The notes under the pieces: model-generated | Seen by the model: only the letters and a program-made list of their open reading frames with translations | The model's database searches: none | Told to the model about the DNA's origin: nothing | DNA from: an uncultured Lachnospiraceae bacterium | Lineage (GTDB): Bacteria; Bacillota; Clostridia; Lachnospirales; Lachnospiraceae | DNA: 12,706 bases | NCBI GenBank assembly: GCA_910587715.1 | Contig: CAJUMV010000066.1 | Span: 1 to 12,706 of the forward strand | Reading direction: 5' to 3' | Position numbers and translations under genes: made by a program | In this document: one piece after another, positions 7,649 through 12,706 of the stretch | How positions within the stretch are numbered: position 1 is the first letter of the stretch | Layout: each line of letters starts with the position of its first letter

Positions 7649-8728
7649 TTATTCTACAATACTTCCGTTTTCTATCTTAAAAACCTTATCGATTTCAAAC
7701 CGATTGTTTACAAACTCATCCAATCCCGTACAGGTAATGATCGTCTGGATATCACCAATCGTACTGAGCAGATAATTTTGTCTGTTGCTGTCAAGCTCCG
7801 ACAACACATCATCAAGAAGAAGAACGGGATTTTCTTTTGTCAATTTTTTAACAAGCTCAATCTCCGACAATTTTAAAGAAAGAGCCGCCGTTCTCTGCTG
7901 ACCTTGAGAGCCGAATCTTCTGATATCAATGTCTCCCACCATAAAAGAAAAATCATCTCTGTGAGGACCAACAGTCGTCTGCTTTAATTTCACATCCCTC
8001 TCCTGACAGGCGGAAAGTGATTTTTCATAATCCTCAATCAAAACATCAGGCTCATATTTGATAACAAGCTCTTCCTTATCCCCCGACAGCTTTTTATGAA
8101 TTTCAAAAATAATTTCATTTAACTGCTCGACAAAAAGTTTTCTTCTCTCAATAATCTTACTTCCAAAAGAAACAAGCTGGGAATCCCAGATATTTAAAGT
8201 TTCTTTTAAAGACGGATTAAAATACATATCCTTCAATAATTTATTTCTTTGATTCACTATTTTATTATAATGATTCAGATTGTAGATATAAAAAGAATCA
8301 AGCTGACACAATTCCATATCCACAAATCTTCTTCGTTCCGAAGGACCGTTTTTAATGATTGATAAATCTTCCGGCGAAAAAAATACAACATTTAATAATC
8401 CCAGAAGCTCCGCCGCTTTCTTAATTTTCTGACCGTCAATCGCAATTCCCTTCGTTTTACTTTTCCGAAGGTGCATATCTACACGAATCTCAACCTCATC
8501 TTTTTCCAGATAAGTCCTGATATGCGCTTCTTCCTTGTTAAAATTGACAATGTCTTTATCTTTGCTTCCCTTGTGGGATTTAGTGGTGGCGCATAAAAAA
8601 ATGGCTTCTAAAATATTAGTCTTTCCCTGCGCGTTGTCGCCATATAAAATATTTGTTCCCTTACTAAAATCAATATGTAGAGAATCATAATTTCTAAAAT
8701 CCGCCAATTCCAACGATTTAATAATCAT
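7649..8728 (-). CDS. recF: DNA replication and repair protein RecF
   Basis: RecF is an SMC/ABC-like ATPase that acts with RecO and RecR to load RecA at single-strand gaps and stalled forks. The 359-aa protein has the expected motifs: Walker A GDNAQGKT (30-37), the RecF family stretch FFSPEDLSIIKNGPSERRRF (116-135), GPHRDDF (254-260), the ABC signature SQGQQRTAALSLKLSE (274-289) and Walker B VLLLDDVLSELD (302-313). The length is normal. The ATG overlaps the stop of the upstream S4 gene as ATGA (8725-8728), indicating translational coupling. The gyrB start follows 41 bp after its stop. Confidence 0.97.
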   Translation of the reverse strand: MIIKSLELADFRNYDSLHIDFSKGTNILYGDNAQGKTNILEAIFLCATTKSHKGSKDKDIVNFNKEEAHIRTYLEKDEVEIRVDMHLRKSKTKGIAIDGQKIKKAAELLGLLNVVFFSPEDLSIIKNGPSERRRFVDMELCQLDSFYIYNLNHYNKIVNQRNKLLKDMYFNPSLKETLNIWDSQLVSFGSKIIERRKLFVEQLNEIIFEIHKKLSGDKEELVIKYEPDVLIEDYEKSLSACQERDVKLKQTTVGPHRDDFSFMVGDIDIRRFGSQGQQRTAALSLKLSEIELVKKLTKENPVLLLDDVLSELDSNRQNYLLSTIGDIQTIITCTGLDEFVNNRFEIDKVFKIENGSIVE

Positions 8729-8937
8729 TCGTCTACTACCTTAATTTGTTGTCCGTTATACTCGATTACATCACCGGGATGTATTTTTTTACCGCGCTGC
8801 ACTTCTACTACGCCGTTTACTTTTACAAATCCTTCCTGTATTTCTATTTTTGCATCCACGCCCGATTCCACCAGATCCGCCAGCTTCAAAGCCTGCCCGA
8901 GTTTGATAAATTCATCCCTGATTCTTATTGTTTCCAT
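8725..8937 (-). CDS. yaaA: Small S4-domain RNA-binding protein (YaaA/RlbA type)
   Basis: This 70-aa protein is almost entirely one S4 RNA-binding domain (about residues 12-60), with the typical patterns LKLADLVESGVDAK, VKVNGVVEVQRGKKIHPGD and a C-terminal strand. It is conserved between dnaN and recF in many Firmicutes. In Bacillus it has been linked to ribosome-associated functions, but the molecular role is poorly defined. The start at 8937 is chosen because AAGGTGG (8944-8950) lies 6 nt upstream; the longer frame from 8985 has no ribosome binding site and would begin inside the hairpin at 8964-8990. The stop overlaps the recF start by 4 bp. Confidence 0.9.
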   Translation of the reverse strand: METIRIRDEFIKLGQALKLADLVESGVDAKIEIQEGFVKVNGVVEVQRGKKIHPGDVIEYNGQQIKVVDE

Positions 8938-8963
8938 TTCTTTCCACCTTATACACAACCTAC

Positions 8964-8990
8964 AGAGAATGCTGTTTTTTAGCATTCTCT
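8964..8990. other. 10-bp stem-loop between dnaN and the S4 gene
   Basis: AGAGAATGCT (8964-8973) and AGCATTCTCT (8981-8990) are perfect complements around a 7-nt loop. In the minus-strand RNA the hairpin starts 7 nt after the dnaN stop. No U-run follows it, so it is not a standard intrinsic terminator for this operon. In the plus direction the loop is T-rich and the downstream side also lacks a T-run. A role in mRNA processing, 3'-end protection or partial attenuation is possible. Confidence 0.65.
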
Positions 8991-8997
8991 CACGCTG

Positions 8998-10107
8998 TTA
9001 TTCAACGTTAATAAAATTCACCGGAAGAATCATATAAATATAACTTTCTTCTTCATCTTTGATAAAACAGGGCGCTTTCGGATTTACCATATAAAGCATA
9101 ATTTCTTCATCTTCAATCACACGCAGCGCATCAATCAGGAACTTTGGATTGAATCCAATCTTCAAATCCTTTCCTTCCTTCTCAATATCAATATCTTCAT
9201 CCATGCTTCCGACGGTAGAATTCATCTTAAGCTGCATAGAAGTATCCCTTACATCAATGATAACAGGCTTTTTATCCCCTTCCTTCACAAGAAGAGTCGC
9301 TCTGTCGATACAGTCAAGAAGCTCTCTCTTATTCATTTTAATCTTTGTCTCATAATCGCTGGAAAGCATCTGGTCAATCTTAAAGTACTCTCCTTCAATC
9401 AATCGGGAAACAACGACCGTATCATTAAATTCAAATAAAATATGTTTGTCCGTAAAGAAGATATTGACATCCTTGTCCATATCACCGGATAAAATTTTGC
9501 TGATTTCACTTAATGTCTTTCCAGGAACCACTACTTTCTTATTTCCATAAGAATTTTTAAGAGCAATCTTTCTGATGGAAATACGATGCCCGTCCAAAGA
9601 AACCACCTTTAACATATCATCTGCAATTTCAAACAACTCACCCGTCATCAGCTTATTATTTTCATTATCCGCTATGGAAAAAATAGTCTGCCTGATTACT
9701 TCCTTTAATGTAAACTGGGAAATAACAACGGAATCATTCCTTTCAATCTCAGGAAGATAAGAAAAATCTTCCCCTGATTTTCCTATAATATTGAATTTCG
9801 CTTTTTCACAGGTAATTGTTGTCTTAAAGGAAGAGTCCGTCTCAATGGTGATATCATTGTCGGGGAGCTTCCTCACAATCTCGAGAAAAATTTTAGCATC
9901 AAGCGCAATCATGCCTTTCTCCAAAATTTCTCCTTCAATAACAGTCTCAATGCCAAGCTCCATGTCATTTGCCGTCAGCCTGATATCTCCGTTTGTCGTA
10001 TCTACCAAAATACATTCCAGAATAGACATGGTAGTCTTATTGGGGACAGCTTTTGATACTGTCTGTACGCCGGTTAACAAATTGGATTTTGTACATACAA
10101 TTTTCAT
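8998..10107 (-). CDS. dnaN: DNA polymerase III beta subunit (sliding clamp)
   Basis: This is the ring-shaped homodimeric processivity clamp that tethers the replicative polymerase and repair factors to DNA. The 369-aa length and the pattern of three repeated clamp domains (roughly 1-120, 125-245, 250-369) match the family. The N-terminus MKIVCTKSNLLTGVQTVSKA and the C-terminal YMILPVNF region are recognisable. The start at 10107 is preferred over an in-frame ATG at 10146 because of the family N-terminus and the purine-rich AGGAAAGGAAG 10 nt upstream; the extra 13 residues are not clamp-like. A DnaA box (10109-10117) lies between this ribosome binding site and the ATG. The gene follows dnaA after a 296-bp spacer that probably contains its own promoter and the origin unwinding site. 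Confidence 0.97.
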   Translation of the reverse strand: MKIVCTKSNLLTGVQTVSKAVPNKTTMSILECILVDTTNGDIRLTANDMELGIETVIEGEILEKGMIALDAKIFLEIVRKLPDNDITIETDSSFKTTITCEKAKFNIIGKSGEDFSYLPEIERNDSVVISQFTLKEVIRQTIFSIADNENNKLMTGELFEIADDMLKVVSLDGHRISIRKIALKNSYGNKKVVVPGKTLSEISKILSGDMDKDVNIFFTDKHILFEFNDTVVVSRLIEGEYFKIDQMLSSDYETKIKMNKRELLDCIDRATLLVKEGDKKPVIIDVRDTSMQLKMNSTVGSMDEDIDIEKEGKDLKIGFNPKFLIDALRVIEDEEIMLYMVNPKAPCFIKDEEESYIYMILPVNFINVE

Positions 10108-10108
10108 C

Positions 10109-10117
10109 TGTGAATAA
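10109..10117 (-). promoter_or_regulatory. DnaA box in the dnaN leader
   Basis: TGTGAATAA reads TTATTCACA on the minus strand, one form of the TTATNCACA consensus. It lies 1 bp upstream of the dnaN start codon, between it and the ribosome binding site. Confidence 0.6.
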
Positions 10118-10182
10118 CTTCCTTTCCTGCTTTTGGGTGGTTTCAAGTTCTGTCTTAGGTTAATTATTTAATAAGTATTTCG

Positions 10183-10218
10183 TAGTAATCATAATAATAG
10201 ATGTAGATATGTGAATAA
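10183..10218 (+). other. Candidate origin unwinding element: DnaA-trio array and DnaA box
   Basis: TAG or TAA triplets occur in one register at 10183, 10186, 10192, 10195, 10198 and 10204, with off-pattern triplets at 10189 (TCA) and 10201 (ATG). They lead into a DnaA box, TGTGAATAA, at 10210-10218. In Bacillus the basal unwinding system has repeated 3'-GAT/AAT-5' trios reading up to a DnaA box in this orientation, where a DnaA filament extends onto one strand. AT-rich DNA flanks the array to the left (10161-10180). Position between dnaA and dnaN also matches the Bacillus unwinding region. The assignment is by motif only. Confidence 0.6.
10188..10215 (-). promoter_or_regulatory. Tentative dnaN promoter overlapping the trio array
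   Basis: On the minus strand TTCACA (10210-10215) is followed after 16 bp by TATGAT (10188-10193). The -35 would be part of the DnaA box, so DnaA bound there would compete with RNA polymerase. The match is moderate, and other AT-rich -10-like hexamers exist in this spacer. Confidence 0.3.
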
Positions 10219-10297
10219 CCTCATTTTTTCTGTTTTTTATCCGTGTTTCGAAAAAAAGATAAGGTGTTGATAATTACGGATAACCTGATGATAAATC

Positions 10298-10319
10298 AAA
10301 AGTTGTCAACAACACTTTT
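10298..10319 (-). terminator. Weak hairpin downstream of dnaA
   Basis: AAAAGT (10298-10303) pairs with ACTTTT (10314-10319), with TGT/ACA extending the stem across a small bulge. On the minus strand the 3' arm ends in TTTT. It could partially end dnaA transcripts, but the stem is weak. Confidence 0.25.
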
Positions 10320-10331
10320 TTCCTTTTATAA

Positions 10332-10347
10332 ATGACATTAATGTCAT
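10332..10347. repeat. 16-bp perfect palindrome beside the 3' end of dnaA
   Basis: ATGACATTAATGTCAT is fully self-complementary. It lies 57 bp downstream of the dnaA stop, within the dnaA-dnaN spacer. As RNA it would give only a 6-bp stem with a TTAA loop and no U-run, so a dimeric protein site is more plausible than a terminator. No regulator is identified. Confidence 0.5.
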
Positions 10348-10391
10348 AGTACAATCATTCACATTACTTTTACAAGGGATGTTGAAAACAA

Positions 10392-10400
10392 TGTGTATAA
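10392..10400 (-). promoter_or_regulatory. DnaA box just downstream of dnaA
   Basis: TGTGTATAA reads TTATACACA on the minus strand, matching TTATNCACA. It is 3 bp beyond the dnaA stop codon and marks the dnaA-proximal end of the origin spacer. Confidence 0.65.
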
Positions 10401-10403
10401 TGA

Positions 10404-11768
10404 TTAAGGCATGAGTTTCTTTCTGATGATATCTACCTTATTTTTCAATTCTTCATTGCTTTCCATTTCTTTTGTAATAGTTTTAATGCCGTGCAGAACT
10501 GTGGTGTGGTCTTTTTTACCGATTGCTTTCGCTATATTCTGCAGGGAATTAGATGTCAGTTCTCTGCAAAAATACATGACGACCTGTCTTGGCTGTACCA
10601 ACTCTGCCGTTCTCTTTTTAGAAGCGATATCTTCTGGATTGACGCCAAAATGTTCCGCTACTACTTCTATAATAAAGGAAGGGGTGATTTCTCTTGCTTT
10701 ATTCGGATAAATAACATCCTTTAAGGCTTCTTCCGCGTATGCCAGATTGATATCTACCTTATTTAATTTAGAGAAAGCCAAAATTTTATTTAACGCGCCT
10801 TCTAACTCCCTGATATTGGATTTTACATTTTCTGCAATATAGGATAAAACTTCATTGTCTATTTCTTTGTTGTAATTTTCTGCATTTTTCTGAAGAATTG
10901 CCATTCTTGTCTCATAGTCCGGCGGCTGGATATCTGCAATCAGACCCCATTCAAATCGGGAACGCAGCCTTTCTTCCAATGTTTCCATATCTTTCGGCGG
11001 TTTGTCTGAAGATAAAATAATCTGTTTTCCCGCAGAGTGCAGCGTGTTAAAGGTGTGGAAAAATTCCTCCTGGGTGCTTTCCTTACCAATGATAAACTGG
11101 ATATCGTCAATCATCAGGATATCTACCGTCCGATATTTGTCTCTCATTTTGTTCATTTTGATGGCATCGCCGCTTCTGATGCAGCTAATAACTTCGTTGG
11201 TAAAGTTTTCAGAAGTGACGTATAAAACCTTTATTCCGGGATTGCGTTCCAAAGTAAAATGTCCGATGGAATGCATCAGGTGCGTTTTTCCGAGACCGGC
11301 TCCTCCATATATATAGAGGGGATTATAAACTTCTCCCGGAGACTCCGCTGCAGCTAAGGCTGCGGAATGTGCTAATTTGTTATTACTGCCAACAACAAAG
11401 GTATCAAACTTATATTTTGGATTCAGATTCGTATTTTCATAATTTGTATGATTGGAAGGTTTCGCCTTGGATTTTGATTTTTCTTCCTGTTCCATGGCTT
11501 CTTTTTCCAATATAAAAGAAATATCGTAAGTATGGTCCATCATTTCTGAAACAATGACCTTAAAAAAGTTTTTATATTTGGAAGAAATATAGTTAAGGGC
11601 ATGAGCCTGATCGGAAGGTATCATAATGATAACTACATTATCTTTCACATCATAAAAACGAAGAGGTTTGATCCAGGTATCATAGGAAACATCAGTAAAT
11701 TCATATTCTTTTCTGATTGTCTCTTTGATTTCGTCCCATTTTTCTTTGATAGAATCCATAATATCCAT
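10404..11768 (-). CDS. dnaA: Chromosomal replication initiator protein DnaA
   Basis: DnaA is the AAA+ ATPase that binds DnaA boxes, opens the origin and recruits the helicase. The 454-aa protein has the N-terminal interaction domain (about 1-85), a Lys/Glu/Asn-rich linker (86-118), an AAA+ core with Walker A GGAGLGKTH (155-163) and Walker B ILMIDDIQF (217-225), sensor region SSDKPPKDM (253-261), and RLRSRFEWGL (267-276) around the arginine finger. The C-terminal DNA-binding domain carries the signature DHTTVLHGIKTI (420-431). The start is uncertain: the ATG at 11768 has GAGG only 2 nt upstream, while the in-frame ATG three codons later (11759) has the same GAGG 11 nt upstream and begins MDSIKEKW, a family-like N-terminus. 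A promoter lies about 80 bp upstream, and DnaA boxes further upstream suggest autoregulation. Confidence 0.98.
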   Translation of the reverse strand: MDIMDSIKEKWDEIKETIRKEYEFTDVSYDTWIKPLRFYDVKDNVVIIMIPSDQAHALNYISSKYKNFFKVIVSEMMDHTYDISFILEKEAMEQEEKSKSKAKPSNHTNYENTNLNPKYKFDTFVVGSNNKLAHSAALAAAESPGEVYNPLYIYGGAGLGKTHLMHSIGHFTLERNPGIKVLYVTSENFTNEVISCIRSGDAIKMNKMRDKYRTVDILMIDDIQFIIGKESTQEEFFHTFNTLHSAGKQIILSSDKPPKDMETLEERLRSRFEWGLIADIQPPDYETRMAILQKNAENYNKEIDNEVLSYIAENVKSNIRELEGALNKILAFSKLNKVDINLAYAEEALKDVIYPNKAREITPSFIIEVVAEHFGVNPEDIASKKRTAELVQPRQVVMYFCRELTSNSLQNIAKAIGKKDHTTVLHGIKTITKEMESNEELKNKVDIIRKKLMP

Positions 11769-11848
11769 AACCTCATTGTTTTCCCTATAAAATGCTTTTT
11801 GATATCGTTTCCGATAATTTATGCCATATCGAAATTACCCTACCATAT

Positions 11849-11877
11849 ATAATAATACAAACATTAAAAAAATTCAA
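11849..11877 (-). promoter_or_regulatory. Probable dnaA promoter
   Basis: On the minus strand TTGAAT (11872-11877) is followed after 17 bp by TATTAT (11849-11854), within TATTATATAT. Transcription would start near 11842, giving a leader of about 75 nt. The nearest DnaA box (11886-11894) ends 9 bp upstream of the -35, well placed for autorepression. Confidence 0.6.
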
Positions 11878-11885
11878 ATGATAAG

Positions 11886-12116
11886 TTATCCACGAGAAGA
11901 ATGGGTATGTGAATAACGGTGAATAACAGAAAGGCAGGTTGAAAAATTCTATGATAACGATAAATCTATGTGAATAATTATTAGGTGGGATGTAAACAAT
12001 TTTCACATGGGTAAAATATGCGTTTTTCCTATTTTTCAACAATGCGGGTAAAAGTTATCCACATAATTATCAACATATTGTGGATTAGTTATGTTAAGCC
12101 AGAGATACGTGTATAA
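11886..12116. other. Cluster of DnaA boxes upstream of dnaA
   Basis: Sites matching TTATNCACA exactly or with one mismatch: 11886-11894 (+, TTATCCACG), 11908-11916 (-, TTATTCACA), 11918-11926 (-, TTATTCACC), 11969-11977 (-, TTATTCACA), 12055-12063 (+, TTATCCACA, perfect), 12067-12075 (+, TTATCAACA), 12079-12087 (-, TAATCCACA) and 12108-12116 (-, TTATACACG). Three of them start at exact 12-bp steps (12055, 12067, 12079), and two start 10 bp apart (11908, 11918). The density is far above chance for a 9-mer and identifies this as origin DNA or DnaA-controlled promoter DNA. Confidence 0.85.
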
Positions 12117-12159
12117 TAAAATTTTAGATAGAAAAAATCAAAAATATCCCCTGTTTTAC

Positions 12160-12188
12160 TTGACGTTTTCCCATTAATTATATATAAT
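12160..12188 (+). promoter_or_regulatory. rpmH promoter
   Basis: TTGACG (12160-12165) and a perfect TATAAT (12183-12188) are 17 bp apart. Transcription should begin near 12195, about 78 nt before the rpmH start. A 10-bp palindrome, CAACATGTTG (12189-12198), lies directly after the -10. Confidence 0.8.
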
Positions 12189-12272
12189 CAACATGTTGTT
12201 TTCCAAAAATTGATAACATTTAGGTTACCCTTATAAAATTCAGAAAAAGTTTTGAGAAGGAGGTGCAATGGA

Positions 12273-12407
12273 ATGAAAATGACGTTTCAGCCTAAAAAAA
12301 GGCATAGAGCTAAGGTTCACGGATTTCGGAAAAGAATGAGTACCAAAGGTGGAAGAAAAGTCTTAGCTGCAAGACGTGCAAAGGGAAGAAAGAGATTATC
12401 AGCATAG
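12273..12407 (+). CDS. rpmH: 50S ribosomal protein L34
   Basis: The 44-aa, highly basic protein matches the family length and signature exactly: it begins MKMTFQPKKRHRAKVHGF, continues through RKRMSTKGGRKVLAARR and ends GRKRLSA. L34 binds 23S rRNA in the large ribosomal subunit. The ribosome binding site GGAGG (12259-12263) is 9 nt from this ATG. A nearer ATG at 12268 reads only two codons and stops at a TGA overlapping the rpmH start. The gene is the first on the right replichore, divergent from dnaA. Its stop codon lies inside the stem of a terminator that separates it from rnpA. Confidence 0.97.
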   Translation: MKMTFQPKKRHRAKVHGFRKRMSTKGGRKVLAARRAKGRKRLSA

Positions 12408-12431
12408 ACCACATTTATGTGGTCTATTTTT
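12405..12431 (+). terminator. Terminator/attenuator between rpmH and rnpA
   Basis: Arms TAGACCACAT (12405-12414) and ATGTGGTCTA (12417-12426) are perfectly complementary around TT (in practice a slightly larger loop), followed by five T residues (12427-12431). The first three bases of the stem are the rpmH stop codon. It probably ends most transcripts after rpmH while letting some continue into rnpA, keeping L34 far above the RNase P protein. A ribosome finishing rpmH would cover the left arm. Confidence 0.8.
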
Positions 12432-12455
12432 CTCATTACTCAGAAAGGCAGCAAG

Positions 12456-12706
12456 ATGGTATTTTCCGAGTCATTAAAGAAAAATCAGGATTTCCGGAAT
12501 GTTTATGAAAATGGCAGAAGTTATGCCGATAAGTATTTGGTGATGTATGTAATGGAAAACAACAAAAACATAAACAGACTGGGGATTTCCGCCAGTAAGA
12601 AAGTGGGAAACAGCGTAGTCAGGCACCGCTTTGCCAGACTGGTGAGAGAGAGTTACCGGCTACACGAAAATATATTTAATAGTGGTTTAGATATAGTAGT
12701 CGTTGC
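12456..12706 (+). CDS. rnpA: Ribonuclease P protein component, partial (3' end beyond window)
   Basis: RnpA is the protein subunit of RNase P, which pairs with the catalytic RNA to remove the 5' leader of pre-tRNAs. Only the first 83 residues are in the window and the frame is open at the edge. Recognisable features are the N-terminal SLKKNQDFRNVYENGRSY (5-22) and the conserved basic helix RLGISASKKVGNSVVRHRF (41-59). The central Arg-Asn-Arg of the usual motif is Arg-His-Arg here (56-58). AAAGG (12444-12448) lies 7 nt before the ATG. The gene follows rpmH by 48 bp, with an attenuator-like hairpin between, the usual rpmH-rnpA pairing. Confidence 0.95.
   Translation, partial: MVFSESLKKNQDFRNVYENGRSYADKYLVMYVMENNKNINRLGISASKKVGNSVVRHRFARLVRESYRLHENIFNSGLDIVVV

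Larger units (their letters stand above)
11769..12272. other. dnaA-rpmH intergenic region, upstream part of oriC
   Basis: This 504-bp spacer has no credible gene. It contains the dnaA promoter (minus), a cluster of DnaA boxes between 11886 and 12116, the rpmH promoter (plus) and the rpmH ribosome binding site. Flanking genes diverge from it on both sides, as expected where the two replichores begin. An 85-codon open frame crosses it on the minus strand but has no ribosome binding site and overlaps the boxes. Confidence 0.85.

Noticed and set aside
10108..10146. 13-residue N-terminal extension of DnaN
   Set aside because: The family N-terminus is MKI at 10107 and a purine-rich ribosome binding site lies within the proposed extension.
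10246..10252. TTTCGAA as a possible Spo0A box (TGTCGAA) at the origin
   Set aside because: One mismatch in a 7-mer, within an A-run and without a second site nearby; not distinguishable from chance.
11785..12042. 85-codon open frame on the minus strand across the origin spacer
   Set aside because: It covers DnaA boxes and the dnaA promoter, lacks a ribosome binding site and its composition is that of AT-rich spacer DNA.
1..12706. CRISPR arrays, insertion sequences, phage genes, tRNA or rRNA genes
   Set aside because: No regularly spaced repeats, transposase motifs, terminal inverted repeats with target duplications, or tRNA cloverleaf sequences were seen.

Overview
The window is the replication-origin region of a low-GC Gram-positive chromosome, most likely a member of the Clostridia close to Lachnospiraceae. 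That placement is an inference. It rests on the gene order (rnpA and rpmH divergent from dnaA-dnaN-yaaA-recF-gyrB-gyrA), strong Shine-Dalgarno sites, AT-rich spacers, the style of the GyrA, GyrB and RnpA proteins, and a flavin reductase-rubredoxin fusion typical of anaerobes. No rRNA or species marker is present, so no genus is claimed.

Layout. Positions 1-311 are non-coding and end in a near-perfect vegetative promoter. It drives a 200-aa flavin reductase-rubredoxin protein (312-914, +). Next comes an XRE-type regulator fused to six predicted membrane segments (1091-2026, +), which ends at a terminator shared with the opposing operon. From 2106 to 11768 all genes lie on the minus strand: in transcription order dnaA, dnaN, a small S4-domain gene (yaaA type), recF, gyrB, gyrA and a calcineurin-like phosphoesterase. 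Short spacers (20-82 bp) and one 4-bp overlap suggest that yaaA through the phosphoesterase gene are largely co-transcribed. rpmH and the start of rnpA (cut by the window edge) run on the plus strand from 12273.

The origin appears bipartite, flanking dnaA as in Bacillus. The dnaA-rpmH spacer (11769-12272) holds a cluster of about eight exact or near-consensus DnaA boxes, plus divergent promoters for dnaA and rpmH. The dnaA-dnaN spacer (10108-10403) holds three more boxes. One of them abuts a run of TAG/TAA triplets in the orientation of a DnaA-trio unwinding element, so this spacer is the better candidate for the strand-opening site. Genes on both sides of the dnaA-rpmH spacer point away from it, co-directional with outgoing forks. 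The rubredoxin fusion and XRE genes at the left end are head-on to the fork.

Working together: DnaA opens the origin, DnaN clamps the polymerase, RecF serves gap repair and fork restart, and gyrase relieves supercoils. RpmH and RnpA link ribosome and tRNA maturation to the same locus. The left-end genes belong to redox and regulatory functions and are not obviously tied to replication. I did not find a new multi-gene system. The items worth a second look are mostly regulatory DNA: the trio array, a dyad between gyrB and gyrA, a 16-bp palindrome beside dnaA, a long inverted repeat flanking the XRE promoter, and natural substitutions at the quinolone and novobiocin contact positions of gyrase.
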